In this document: positions 8,023-16,968 of the stretch, piece after piece
How the letters are laid out: each line of letters begins with the position of its first letter
Position numbering within the stretch: the first letter of the stretch is position 1
Assembly (NCBI RefSeq): GCF_009831235.1
Contig: NZ_WUUL01000005.1
Coordinates: forward strand, 186,001-250,000
DNA from: Shimazuella alba
Lineage (GTDB): Bacteria; Bacillota; Bacilli; Thermoactinomycetales; Thermoactinomycetaceae
DNA: 64,000 nucleotides
Direction: 5' to 3'
Notes under the pieces: generated by a model
Databases searched by the model: none
What the model saw: the letters and a program-made list of their open reading frames with translations, nothing else
What the model was told of the DNA's origin: nothing
Translations under genes and position numbers: made by a program

Positions 8023-9038
8023 GAGGATTCTCCAGTCATTTTTTGAGTAGTTTTATGTAACAAAATCGCAAAAACAGGTGCTCCAAAACAAGCTGTTATA
8101 ACCCCAACTGGAATTTCCCGTGGTTCAAATAACACCCTTGTCAGCGCATCACTTCCAACTAAAAATATTGCTCCCACGAGAAAAGAATAAGGAATCAGGT
8201 AACGATGGTCAGATGTTTTTATTAGTATCCTGACAAAATGAGGAATAACTAGTCCGACAAATCCAATCATACCGGATACGGATACAGCAATTGATGTAAT
8301 CAGTGATGCAATGACTAATAAAATAATTCTTGTTCGATAAACAGACACACCTAAATGGGTAGCCGGTAGTGTACCTAGTAAAAAAATATTCAATTCTCGA
8401 CTGCCAAGCCAAAGTAAAAAGCCACCTACAAAGCTTACTGGAAGCAAGAATAGAACATGATCCCAGTCACGAAGAGTGAAACTGCCCATTAACCAAAATT
8501 GAATGCGAGCAAGCTCTGTTTGTGACATCGATAATAAAAAAGTAAGAATGGCTGCAAAAAAAGCATTTACCACCACACCTGACAATAACAAAGATTGCAC
8601 CTGTAATCGCGATCGAGTGAGTAGAAGCACACAAGCCAGCGCTAAAACTGCACCAAGAAAAGAAAAGATAGGGATTTGCCATCCCTGCAAGAGAAGTACA
8701 CCCCAACCGCTTGTTATCGCAATAACAGCACCAACTGCTGAACCAGAAGAAATACCAAGTATGTACGGATCAGCTAGCGGATTTCGTAGTAATGATTGAT
8801 AGATGGCACCTGCTAGAGCTAACGATCCCCCTACTAGGGCAGCAACACATACACGAGGAAAACGAATTTTCCAGATAATAGCGCTAGTTGCTGGATCAGT
8901 TTTTACCAATCCAAATAGAGTCCCCCAAACTTCCTGTACGGAGATGGAAGTACTTCCTACAGACAGTGCAATACTCATAGTTAGAAAAAGAGTGAGGAAA
9001 AAAAATACTCCCCACCACATATCACCTATTCTTTTCAT
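8019..9038 (-). CDS. btuC: Cobalamin ABC transporter permease (FecCD family)
   Basis: This 339-residue integral membrane protein has about ten hydrophobic helices. Typical FecCD/BtuC motifs are present: RFPRVCVAALVGGSLALAGA, RNPLADPYILGISSGSA and, near the C-terminus, GMIGFVGLVIPHFVR, which contacts the ATPase. The ATG lies two bases after the stop of btuF. Gene order and overlaps show a single transcript. The substrate assignment rests on the riboswitch and pduO, since FecCD proteins also carry haem and siderophores. Confidence 0.93.
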   Translation of the reverse strand: MKRIGDMWWGVFFFLTLFLTMSIALSVGSTSISVQEVWGTLFGLVKTDPATSAIIWKIRFPRVCVAALVGGSLALAGAIYQSLLRNPLADPYILGISSGSAVGAVIAITSGWGVLLLQGWQIPIFSFLGAVLALACVLLLTRSRLQVQSLLLSGVVVNAFFAAILTFLLSMSQTELARIQFWLMGSFTLRDWDHVLFLLPVSFVGGFLLWLGSRELNIFLLGTLPATHLGVSVYRTRIILLVIASLITSIAVSVSGMIGFVGLVIPHFVRILIKTSDHRYLIPYSFLVGAIFLVGSDALTRVLFEPREIPVGVITACFGAPVFAILLHKTTQKMTGESS

Positions 9039-9040
9039 GT

Positions 9041-9961
9041 TTATTTTACCTGACCAGGGTAGAATGTTTTTGCGAGTTGATGCATCGCTTCCATAATCCG
9101 AGGTCCAGGTCTTGATACGATATTGGGATCAATGGAAGTAATTCTTTTTTCCTGTACTGCACGTATGGCGTTCCAACCAGCTCGATTTTGAATGGTTTTG
9201 GTATCTCCATACATGGAAACAATAACATCAGGATTCCATTTTACAACTGTCTCTGATTGTACTTGTGGCCAACCGTTTAAGTTTTTTGCTACATTATCGC
9301 CGCCAGCAATACTAGTTAATTCATTCAATAAGGTACCTTTACCTGCTGTAAATAAAGAAGGATCAGATTCTAGCCAGACCTTCACAGCTTTCTCTTTCTT
9401 TACTGCTGCTACCTGACGGAAAATTTTAAGTTTCTCTGCTTCCATTTTTCCAATTAATTTATCCGAATTACGGAGTTGATTTGTTACTTGTCCTGCTATA
9501 TCGATCGATTGGTATACTTCTTTAATTGAATTTGCATCCAATAATACAACCGTAAGCCCTAATTTCTTTAATTTATCAACCGTTTCTTTACCATTTAGGC
9601 TAGATGCAAATATGATATCCGGTTTTTGCGCCAATACTTTCTCTGCATTTATCGTCATATCACCTACTTTTGGTAGGCTCTTCACTTCTTTTGGATAGTC
9701 GTCATTGGTTGTAACACCAACTACATTTTTCCCTGCACCTATCGCAAACAATATTTCAGTATTGCTTGGTACTAATGAAACAATACGTTCTGGTAATTTA
9801 GGTATCGTTACTTTATTTCCCGCTTGATCCGTTATGGTTAGAGGATAACGAACATCACCAGAGTCTACCGGAGAATTTTCTTCCGTCGTACTTATGGCTT
9901 GACATCCCATTAAACTTAAAAGAAAAACAATCATAAAAGACCATAAAGCAAACTTTTTCAT
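9041..9961 (-). CDS. btuF: Cobalamin-binding lipoprotein
   Basis: The precursor has a signal sequence with a lipobox (LLSLMGCQ, lipidated Cys near residue 20) and a periplasmic-binding-protein class III domain: PERIVSLVPSNTEILFAIGAG near the N-terminus, DDYPKEVKSLPKVGD, and RPGPRIMEAMHQLAKTFYPG at the end. It should capture cobalamin outside the membrane and deliver it to BtuCD. I chose the ATG at 9961, five bases after GAGGAGGAA; a longer in-frame reading starts at 9979 without a suitable site. The cobalamin riboswitch lies directly upstream. Confidence 0.93.
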   Translation of the reverse strand: MKKFALWSFMIVFLLSLMGCQAISTTEENSPVDSGDVRYPLTITDQAGNKVTIPKLPERIVSLVPSNTEILFAIGAGKNVVGVTTNDDYPKEVKSLPKVGDMTINAEKVLAQKPDIIFASSLNGKETVDKLKKLGLTVVLLDANSIKEVYQSIDIAGQVTNQLRNSDKLIGKMEAEKLKIFRQVAAVKKEKAVKVWLESDPSLFTAGKGTLLNELTSIAGGDNVAKNLNGWPQVQSETVVKWNPDVIVSMYGDTKTIQNRAGWNAIRAVQEKRITSIDPNIVSRPGPRIMEAMHQLAKTFYPGQVK

Positions 9962-10044
9962 TTTTTCCTCCTCAAACATTTGTGAATTTCTGGGAGGTTA
10001 CATGCGAAAAATTCGCATCTCCTTTATCCCGAAGGAGAACGAAA

Positions 10045-10240
10045 CCAGAAAAGTAGGCAGGTATCCTGACTTTGGTTCATCAGCTTCTAGCGCCTTCCCA
10101 TCACCATCATGGTAGTAGATGGTAGACATAACAAATGCCTACAAGACAGTGGCTCAAAACTAGTTGCCTCTTCCATCACAGTGGCGGGACCGTGCTGGAT
10201 TTCCACCAGCTTCCCTCTTTTATAACCTACTTCTTACATT
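10045..10240 (-). ncRNA. Cobalamin riboswitch
   Basis: Read on the minus strand, the region has GAGGGAAGCTGGTG then AAATCCAGCACGGTCCCGCC and ACTGTGATGG, followed downstream by AGTCAGGATACCTGCCTAC, the order of conserved elements in the cobalamin riboswitch with its B12 box (consensus GCCAGGAGACCTGCC). It lies in the leader of btuF. Between the aptamer and btuF (9965-10040) are two small hairpins, CTCCTTCGGGATAAAGGAG and ATGCGAATTTTTCGCAT, and a CCTCCC string that could pair with the ribosome binding site. High cobalamin is expected to shut the operon. Confidence 0.95.
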
Positions 10241-10263
10241 GTCGTTCACTTCATTATAACATT

Positions 10264-10671
10264 GTGAGCGAGAAAACCCACAGTAGGGGTAGTGGGATGA
10301 AAGCAAGCGCCAGACGAGGATAACTTTTGTCATCTTAGAGGTTGGTGAAATCGATCCTTCGTGGTCGGAGTTTGTTTCGATGTTGAAATACAAAGCGAAA
10401 GAATATAGAAGAAAAGTGGTAAAGGTAGAAAAATTCTTTCCCTCCAGCCAGCTTTGTTCGTGTTATGGTCATCGAAACCAAGAAGTGAAGAAGCTACGGC
10501 TACGAGCATGGACTTGCCCTCAATTGCAACGAACACCATGACCGAGACATCAATGCAGCCAAGAACATTTGCAAGAAGGTAGAAGATTACTTGCCATGGG
10601 TCTCACGGTCTAAGCTTGTAAACTTCTTTGGAGTACCGAGGATTACCCATGAATCCTGCTGCTTTAGCCGT
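10264..10671 (+). mobile_element. Internally deleted TnpB insertion sequence (type 1)
   Basis: The left end, GAGCGAGAAAACCCAC followed by GTAGGGGTAGTGGGATGAAA, is nearly the same as the left end of the intact element at 45720-45780. The inside keeps only about 110 C-terminal codons of tnpB (10337-10610), including [18 protein letters not shown] and [15 protein letters not shown], with a finger cysteine changed to tyrosine and a frameshift in the second half of the finger. The right end, ACCGAGGATTACCCATGAATCC, is retained. It cannot encode active TnpB, but both ends remain, so it may once have been mobilised in trans. Confidence 0.85.
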
Positions 10672-10701
10672 GCATTTATGAACAGAAGGGTTACAAACAC
10701 A

Positions 10702-11205
10702 CTACCAATTGATCTGTTTCTCTAAACCGCGTCGATATCGTCGAAAATGAGATCTTTGCTCCAAACATACCATCATACCAAGGCATACGATGGTAGCCCA
10801 AACAGCCAAATGCGCGGCTAAAACGAAACCAAAAATAGAAACTGATGCAACTGTAAAGTAAGTAGAAAGAAAATAATATTTGGTTATAAATAAACTAATG
10901 AGAAAAGCCAATGCCCCTACAACAATAAGGATGGGACTTAATACTAATGTAGATCCTGCTGCTACTGCAAAAGTATTACATTTTGTTAGAAAAATTGCAG
11001 CTACTACTGCTATGATTGCTGCTAAATATGCTGCTATCCACCCAGCTATGAGATAAGCAAGGAAGGTAATACATAACCCTTTTATCATATCCAGTAACCA
11101 ATAGACAATGATTGAAATTGTATAATGACGTGGATGAAAAGCAATTAATTTTGGGATAGGCACAAGCATAATTCCAACACTGAGTAAACTTGTTACGATT
11201 ATCAT
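10702..11205 (-). CDS. PlsY-like integral membrane protein lacking PlsY catalytic motifs
   Basis: A 167-residue protein with about five membrane helices. Its layout matches glycerol-3-phosphate acyltransferase PlsY: a helix LLDMIKGLCITFLAYLI, then TFAVAAGSTLVLSPILIVVG where PlsY has GGKAVATSAG, then SLFITKYYFLSTYFTVAS where PlsY has LTRYVSLSSI, and a basic C-terminal tail RSHFRRYRRGLEKQ. The three PlsY motifs (GSGNxGATN, GHxFP, GGKG) are absent, so it is probably not an active acyltransferase. GGAGGTTGTGTA precedes the ATG. It stands alone next to an IS relic. Confidence 0.6.
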   Translation of the reverse strand: MIIVTSLLSVGIMLVPIPKLIAFHPRHYTISIIVYWLLDMIKGLCITFLAYLIAGWIAAYLAAIIAVVAAIFLTKCNTFAVAAGSTLVLSPILIVVGALAFLISLFITKYYFLSTYFTVASVSIFGFVLAAHLAVWATIVCLGMMVCLEQRSHFRRYRRGLEKQINW

Positions 11206-11360
11206 TACACAACCTCCTGTCCTTTTTGCAATTCTTATGAGCGGAACAAAAAGTTAGAACAAAATTTATTTCATGCATTTCATAGAGCTGATTTCAGATT
11301 GAAACACTACTGTATAAACAAGTCTAATTGATTAAATTCTATTCACTTTTTATGAAACAT

Positions 11361-11395
11361 AAAAAAGCTTGCCGACCTTTATCAGTCGACAAGCT
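11361..11395 (-). terminator. Terminator of the class A PBP gene
   Basis: AGCTTGTCGAC pairs with GTCGGCAAGCT on the minus strand, followed by TTTTTT. Confidence 0.9.
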
Positions 11396-11426
11396 ATATT
11401 AGAAAATCTCCATTCAAGTGGTCTTA

Positions 11427-14042
11427 CTAATTATTATCCCCACCATTTTTGCGATTTCCACCGATCCATCCGGTGTTATCCGCATTATTGACACCATTAT
11501 CTTCACCTGCTGCAGCATTTTCTCCGCCTTGATCTACGTTACCATTATTATTAGGTCCATTGTCATTGTCATTCTGGCCGTTTTGATCATTTGTTTGAGG
11601 GATACAACCTTCTGGTTGACCGTTCTCATCACAAGGCTGTGGTTGTTGTTGTTCTTGTTTTGCTTTTACGATTACCTGCACAGCACCAGACGATTGTTGT
11701 GCCGGTCCTGAGCCGCTAGCTTGTGTATCTGTTGCAATTACTTTGTAGTAGTAAGATTTCTCTCCACCACCACCAAACAAGCCACCATTTGGAGCTTGAA
11801 CACTGGTATCAGTAAATGAATTTCCACTAACATTTGTCTGTAAATCGCTAAAGTTAACGCCATCTTCAGAGCGTTGAATTGTATAGACGACTCTACCATC
11901 TTGTTTTTGCCAACTCAAATGCACGCTGTTGTTATCTGCATTGTAACTTCCAGATAGATTTGGAGCTTTCAACTGGAATGGAGGTACTGGATCTGGTACT
12001 CCTTCTGGCTTTTTAAATTTTTCCACCTTGCCATTTAATGTGTTCTTTAACACGTAGTTAAACACTTTCGCCGGCATAGAACCACCAGTGATTTTTGCAG
12101 TTCCTTTCACGCCATCGACTGTATCATTAAATACATTTACTGCAAGTACAAGACTTGGTGTATATCCTACAAACCAGCCCGCATTTTCTTCTTGAATGGT
12201 ACCAGTTTTACCGGCTACCTCGGTTTTCACTTTTACCGCTTTATGTGCTGTACCACCTGGGTTTTCAACAACTTCTTTCATCATTAAAGTCATATACCAA
12301 GCTGTTTGAGGGGAGAATACTTTGCTTGGATTTCCCTTAGCATTAATCTCTTGTCCATCTTTTGGTTTTATTTCTGTTCCATTTTTATCCACGATTTTTG
12401 TAATAGTATGAGCTGTTACCATTTGACCATTATTTGGAAAAGTAGAGAAGGCTTGCGCCATACTGATTGTGTTTACCCCATGTGTTAATCCCCCAAGTGC
12501 TAGGGCTGCAGGTCCTTTATCTTGTGGAACCAAAGGCAACTTGAGTTTGTCTTTTCCATAGGAATATGCTGTATCTAGTTTTACATCTTCCATCAACATC
12601 TTGACGGTTACTACATTCAGTGAACTATAAACGGCTTTGTTCATGGTTACATTGCCTGAATATGATCCAGAGAAGTTTTTAGGTGACCAATCCCCCACCT
12701 TGTATTCTTTATCTTCTAATGGAGTATAAGGATTAAACCCTTTCTCTTGAACTGCTGGAGCAAATACAGTAAGTGGTTTGATAGATGATCCTGGTTGAAT
12801 TAACTCACGGGCACGGTTTCGACTTCCTGGTTTGTAATTTCTTCCTCCGCCAATAGCTCTAATTAAACCCGATTTAGAATCCAATAAGGTTATACCTGAA
12901 TCCACTGCTCCCTCGTAACTTTCTTTACCTTCGAATAACTCCTCTTTTTGCAAAGCTTCTTCTACTACTTGCTGAGCATGAGTATCAATTCCAGTATAAA
13001 TCTTATATCCATTTGAATTAAGTTCTTCATCATCTAAGTTATATCGATTTTCAATTTCTTTTAGTACTTGGTTTGTATAAGCTTGGTATTTGGACTGCTT
13101 ACTATACTTGGCCAAGTATTCCTCATTCGTACCAAGTGGCAATTTTTGTAGTTTCTCTTTTTCTGCTACTGATATAATAGGTGGTCGATCTTCGGTCTCT
13201 GCCATTTTCATCAGTACTACGTTTCTTCGCTCGATTGCCTTTTGCATACCCTTCTCACTGCGATATGGGTTATAGGTAGATGGTGCTTTTGGCAGACCTG
13301 CTAAGAAAGCAATTTCTTGTGGTTCTAATGTTTGTGTTTTTAAATCCTTACCAAAGTAAATCTTGGCCGCCATTTCAATACCAGCTACTTGGTTACCAAA
13401 ATCAATGTAATTGAGGTAGGTTTCTAATATTTTATCTTTGTTGTACTGCCGCTCAATATTAAGCGCAGCACCTATCTCTTTTAATTTACGTGTATAAGTT
13501 TTTGTTCTATCTTGGAGGAGTACGTTACGTGCTACCTGCATGGTAATCGTACCACCACCCTCACCTTTACCAAGAGAAATAACGTTTTTAATAACTGCAC
13601 GACCGAGTCCAAACCAGTCTACTCCAGAGTGTTCATAAAAACGCTGATCTTCTACTTTTACAAATGCTTCTGGTAAGTCAGGGTTCGTTTTTTTCAATGT
13701 TTCCATCGAGATATATTCCCGATAGACAGTCCCTACTCGACCAATTTGATTTCCTTTTTCATCAAATACACTTGTGGAGAAGTTCAATTTTTCTAATTCC
13801 TCGATCTTATAAACATTCGCAGACATCATAACAGCTGAACAACCACCTACGATTAACAACAACGAAGTGAGCCCAACTAGGATAAACCATTTTTTGTTAA
13901 AAAAACGACTATATTTGCCTTTTTTTCCGTTTTTCCCTGACATTTGACTTACTCTGGAACCTAATCTTTCTGTTCTCGTTCTTGGTTGAAATGATTGCTG
14001 ATTATTACGACGTTGATTATTGCGACGTTGAAAATCATCCAT
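11427..14042 (-). CDS. Class A penicillin-binding protein (PBP1 type)
   Basis: An 871-residue bifunctional cell-wall enzyme: glycan polymerisation by a GT51 domain and cross-linking by a transpeptidase domain. Order: basic cytoplasmic N-terminus, one membrane helix (about 51-72), GT51 motifs EDQRFYEHSGVDWFGLGRA and GGTITMQVARN, transpeptidase motifs SSIKP (SxxK), SLN (SxN) and KTGT, then a fibronectin-III-like domain (about 705-795) and a low-complexity tail rich in Asn, Gly, Gln and Asp, as in Bacillus PBP1. It is the only gene of its transcript, with a terminator after it. Exact role among PBPs cannot be told from sequence. Confidence 0.95.
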   Translation of the reverse strand: MDDFQRRNNQRRNNQQSFQPRTRTERLGSRVSQMSGKNGKKGKYSRFFNKKWFILVGLTSLLLIVGGCSAVMMSANVYKIEELEKLNFSTSVFDEKGNQIGRVGTVYREYISMETLKKTNPDLPEAFVKVEDQRFYEHSGVDWFGLGRAVIKNVISLGKGEGGGTITMQVARNVLLQDRTKTYTRKLKEIGAALNIERQYNKDKILETYLNYIDFGNQVAGIEMAAKIYFGKDLKTQTLEPQEIAFLAGLPKAPSTYNPYRSEKGMQKAIERRNVVLMKMAETEDRPPIISVAEKEKLQKLPLGTNEEYLAKYSKQSKYQAYTNQVLKEIENRYNLDDEELNSNGYKIYTGIDTHAQQVVEEALQKEELFEGKESYEGAVDSGITLLDSKSGLIRAIGGGRNYKPGSRNRARELIQPGSSIKPLTVFAPAVQEKGFNPYTPLEDKEYKVGDWSPKNFSGSYSGNVTMNKAVYSSLNVVTVKMLMEDVKLDTAYSYGKDKLKLPLVPQDKGPAALALGGLTHGVNTISMAQAFSTFPNNGQMVTAHTITKIVDKNGTEIKPKDGQEINAKGNPSKVFSPQTAWYMTLMMKEVVENPGGTAHKAVKVKTEVAGKTGTIQEENAGWFVGYTPSLVLAVNVFNDTVDGVKGTAKITGGSMPAKVFNYVLKNTLNGKVEKFKKPEGVPDPVPPFQLKAPNLSGSYNADNNSVHLSWQKQDGRVVYTIQRSEDGVNFSDLQTNVSGNSFTDTSVQAPNGGLFGGGGEKSYYYKVIATDTQASGSGPAQQSSGAVQVIVKAKQEQQQPQPCDENGQPEGCIPQTNDQNGQNDNDNGPNNNGNVDQGGENAAAGEDNGVNNADNTGWIGGNRKNGGDNN

Positions 14043-14352
14043 CCAACTTACCTCCTATAAAACATCTTGCCTTCCAAACTTATTCCTATCTCTATTGGAA
14101 AACATGCTTTTCCATTTCAATTCTTATTAAATTATAAAATTCCAATCAGAACTTATGCCCATTTTGGCATGATAACATTATAACGCAAAGATAATTTTTT
14201 GGGTAATTTCTCACCAAAAAATATTACAGTAATGTTACGAATAATTCGCTATATTTATTCGTTTTCCCTTTAATGGATATTATTAGCCCTTTGTATCAAT
14301 GTCAATAAAGAAAAATTGCCAGTTTATCTGCCATATAAAGGAGGTAATTTTG
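14043..14352. other. Leader and promoter region of the PBP gene
   Basis: No coding region is visible. On the minus strand there are two TATAAT boxes, at 14178-14183 and 14131-14136, either of which could start the PBP transcript. The region is very rich in A and T. Confidence 0.4.
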
Positions 14353-14460
14353 ATGCCTATTTTTTACCAAAAAAAAGAGCCAAACATTTGGCTCTTCTTA
14401 ATTGAACAGTTGAATCCAATATATTACATCCACTACCCAATCCGGGATATACGGGCTTGA
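14353..14460 (+). CDS. Possible 35-residue small protein, doubtful
   Basis: An AAAGGAGGTAATTTTG-ATG signal of near-ideal form starts a 35-codon frame (MPIFYQKKEPNIWLF...) ending at TGA 14458. It runs through a terminator hairpin and is antisense to the 58-residue gene at 14398-14574. The start signal is much better than expected by chance, but the coding content is weak, so this may be the leftover start of a lost gene. Confidence 0.3.
   Translation: MPIFYQKKEPNIWLFLIEQLNPIYYIHYPIRDIRA
14371..14396. terminator. Hairpin terminator between convergent units
   Basis: AAGAGCCAAA-C-ATTTGGCTCTT with an A run on the left serves the minus-strand small membrane protein gene; read from the plus strand it would lie inside the 35-codon frame. 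Confidence 0.75.
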
Positions 14461-14574
14461 TAACCATTGTAGTGCGTCTTCAAAAAAGTAGCTGGCTACA
14501 CTCAATGCGGCAATTCCCAACACAAGAACAATCACAATTGCTATAACAAGACATCCAACGACAGTACCTATCAT
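14398..14574 (-). CDS. Small single-helix membrane protein, 58 residues
   Basis: The frame starts at ATG 14574 with a strong AGGGGGAATATCC site and encodes one membrane helix, GCLVIAIVIVLVLGIAALSV, followed by a short amphipathic tail rich in Trp and Asp (FFEDALQWLSSPYIPDWVVD). It is too short for most gene finders. It is followed by a terminator and preceded by the small membrane genes at 14627-15210 on the same strand. I do not recognise the family. Confidence 0.6.
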   Translation of the reverse strand: MIGTVVGCLVIAIVIVLVLGIAALSVASYFFEDALQWLSSPYIPDWVVDVIYWIQLFN

Positions 14575-14626
14575 GGATATTCCCCCTTATAAATAATGGT
14601 AAGAATCCGAGAGTTATAAAATTTTG

Positions 14627-14968
14627 TTACCATTTCAAATGACTAGTAATGATATCAGTCCAAAACCAAATAAATAAACATTGCCCAAAACCGCTCATAA
14701 AACCTGTAATCATGCGCAAAGTATTTGTGCTCTCACGCCATTTTAACAGCTGAGTAAAACCATCTAGGAACATAGGAAGTTGAAAAAGAATCCCTAATAG
14801 AAGAAAATAAATATTTTTATGGATAAAAGCAAAAAAAGGTAGAGTGAGGTATGCAGTATAGATAGCCGTGCATCGCGCACAAAGAGGAAATTGTTTCCCA
14901 TTGAAAAAAAGAGAACGATCTGCTCTTCGATGACAAGGAATCTGATAAAGAATTTTAGATAAAATCAA
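14627..14968 (-). CDS. DUF2085 family small membrane protein
   Basis: A 113-residue membrane protein with the family's cysteine pattern: CHRRADRSLFFNGKQFPLCARCTAIY, where Cys-His near the start and Cys-x-x-Cys later could hold a metal or form disulfides, followed by two or three hydrophobic helices. DUF2085 proteins have no assigned function. Translation starts with TTG at 14968, overlapping the stop codon of the upstream 81-residue gene, so the pair is translationally coupled. Confidence 0.82.
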   Translation of the reverse strand: MILSKILYQIPCHRRADRSLFFNGKQFPLCARCTAIYTAYLTLPFFAFIHKNIYFLLLGILFQLPMFLDGFTQLLKWRESTNTLRMITGFMSGFGQCLFIWFWTDIITSHLKW

Positions 14969-15210
14969 TCACAACCACATCCACAATCGCCTAAGTCAAG
15001 ACAATCACAAATATCCCACTTACTTTTTTTCTTCTTCTCTCCTCCATGACTATGACTTTTATTCCAGCGCTTATTCAAAAAAGAAGAAAGTAAAGGTACG
15101 ATTCCTGATACGACTAAGGCTGGTACACCAGCTAATACATATCCACCTGCTACAAGCTGAAGACCACTGATTGCAAAAACAAAGAAACTAATAAGTATGA
15201 GAAAAAACAA
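14965..15210 (-). CDS. Small membrane protein with a cysteine-rich tail
   Basis: An 81-residue protein with two membrane helices (about 3-20 and 26-45), a basic linker (NKRWNKSHSHGGEKKKKSKW) and a C-terminal tail CDCLDLGDCGCGCD holding five cysteines in 14 residues. Such a cluster could bind metal or be a site of modification. It starts with TTG at 15210 after GGAGGGATCATAG and overlaps the DUF2085 gene by four bases, which suggests that the two cysteine-bearing membrane proteins work together. The family is unknown to me. Confidence 0.75.
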   Translation of the reverse strand: MFFLILISFFVFAISGLQLVAGGYVLAGVPALVVSGIVPLLSSFLNKRWNKSHSHGGEKKKKSKWDICDCLDLGDCGCGCD

Positions 15211-15290
15211 CTATGATCCCTCCTTCTTCATTATTGTGTATGATTTTAATTATTCCATGAAATCATTATACTATATTCATAAAGAAAATT

Positions 15291-15316
15291 AAAAAGTATC
15301 CTACGGGATACTTTTT
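15291..15316 (-). terminator. Terminator after transglutaminase lipoprotein gene
   Basis: AAAAAGTATCC-CGT-AGGATACTTTTT on the minus strand, immediately after the stop codon. Confidence 0.85.
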
Positions 15317-15318
15317 AA

Positions 15319-16968
15319 TTAGTATACGATTCCTGTTCTTTTGTGTGTTCTTTCTAATCTTTTACTTGAAATATCAAAAAAACGCCCATCATACTGTTTG
15401 ACAAATCCTCGATTTGGATCTATATAACCTGATCCCCATGTCGGATCCATGATCAACCATTCTCCATTTACTTTCGCCTCTACCCAAGCGTGGTTTTGAC
15501 CATTTGCTACGCCTTCCACAAACCGAGATGGTATTTCTAGGGAGCGGAGTAGAGATAGAGTAAGAAAAACATAATCCTGACAAACTCCTTTTTTTAGCTG
15601 CAACGATTTTATTGCACTGTCGTTCCATTTAAAACTATTTTGTTCAAATTTCTGCATATCGTAGTTCATATTTTTAGCAACATAGCGATATATCAACTTC
15701 GTCCGTTCATAGTTGGTATTGGCATTTTTGGTAATTTTTTTTGCAAGCTGATTTATTTTTGGATGATCAGGTTCAATTCCTCTGCTTGGAAGAAGATCAC
15801 GTTTGTCTTCATCTGCGTAACTGGAAACTTGAAACTTTGCTACCATAAAAAAACGAAAATAATCACGTTGTTGGCTCGTTATTTCTGGAACATACACAAT
15901 CACATCATAATTACCTGGACCAAAACGAAGAGGAATAAAACTATTAAAAACAAATTTCTTAATAGGCACAAAATAAGTTGCTAATAAGCCGTCTTTTTTC
16001 GTTTGTACGATAAGATGAGTCGTTTCCTTCGCTTGTTCAGCAGTGGAATCCAAATATCCCTTTACCCGATAGCTATATTCCCCTTGTCCCCCTCCTGCAA
16101 TAGGGGCCGTTAGATGAATACCCCTTTGCTCATACATCACCGAATATTGGACAGGGGAACGGTTATCTTTTGTTTTGTTTTCTACATAAAATTTTGCTCC
16201 ATTACGAAAATAGTTTGTTCTCGTATCATCAGGCAAAAGTATCTCCAATTGATGTACGCCTTCTCCATATAACAATGGAATTGTCTCATGGAATGTTGCT
16301 TTATTCGTAGTTGTAATAATCCTCTGCCATTTCTTATTCCCTTTTTGAACTTGAATAAGTATTTTTTTCTTCACAAATTCCTTGCTCAAACTGCCCTCTA
16401 TTGCAATAGAACCTTTGCCGGTTAAGTAACCTTCTGTAGGGCTAGTTAATTGCATTTTCTGTTGTTTTGCTAATAAACTGTATGTCACATCTGCTTGTAT
16501 ATCTGGACTTTGATTTACGACCGTAAATTGAGAAAAAAGGTAATACGATCGGTTCTTCTGAGTTCCTGGAACATAAATCTTTACTTGATAATCACCAATT
16601 CCGGCGAATAATTTTATTGATTCGGAAAATTTACCTTCTTTTATTGCTGTGTAGTACTCAAATCTTTTGGGGAGTGAATTTTTAGGTTCTCCTTGAAAGG
16701 TAACCTGAATCCACATATGCGTTTGGGCTAATTTATGATATTGCTTCACAAATCCATCTACTGTAAAAGTCGATTCTACACTTGAGTCATCATATTTTGG
16801 AGAATATACTTGTCCACCTAATTGTTTACCATAAGAAGTGAGAGAAATCGGAGTTTGTTCATAACCAGTGTTAAATTGCTGTTCTATCGTGCTAAGATCA
16901 GGTAATTTATTACTACAACTTGCTAACGTAATCAGGGTGAGTAATACCAATAAGATCCGTTTCACCAA
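15319..16968 (-). CDS. Transglutaminase-like domain lipoprotein
   Basis: A 549-residue extracytoplasmic protein. The N-terminus MVKRILLVLLTLITLASCS is a lipoprotein signal (lipid on Cys18). Three repeat-like beta segments follow, each with a YxVxVYVPG or similar strand. The C-terminal papain-like transglutaminase domain holds the active Cys in LKKGVCQDYVFLTLSLLRS, the His in NGQNHAWVEAKVNGEW and the Asp in MDPTWGSGY. In Bacillales such proteins are tied to cell-surface peptide or protein cross-linking or hydrolysis; the substrate is unknown. It forms its own unit. Confidence 0.9.
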   Translation of the reverse strand: MVKRILLVLLTLITLASCSNKLPDLSTIEQQFNTGYEQTPISLTSYGKQLGGQVYSPKYDDSSVESTFTVDGFVKQYHKLAQTHMWIQVTFQGEPKNSLPKRFEYYTAIKEGKFSESIKLFAGIGDYQVKIYVPGTQKNRSYYLFSQFTVVNQSPDIQADVTYSLLAKQQKMQLTSPTEGYLTGKGSIAIEGSLSKEFVKKKILIQVQKGNKKWQRIITTTNKATFHETIPLLYGEGVHQLEILLPDDTRTNYFRNGAKFYVENKTKDNRSPVQYSVMYEQRGIHLTAPIAGGGQGEYSYRVKGYLDSTAEQAKETTHLIVQTKKDGLLATYFVPIKKFVFNSFIPLRFGPGNYDVIVYVPEITSQQRDYFRFFMVAKFQVSSYADEDKRDLLPSRGIEPDHPKINQLAKKITKNANTNYERTKLIYRYVAKNMNYDMQKFEQNSFKWNDSAIKSLQLKKGVCQDYVFLTLSLLRSLEIPSRFVEGVANGQNHAWVEAKVNGEWLIMDPTWGSGYIDPNRGFVKQYDGRFFDISSKRLERTHKRTGIVY

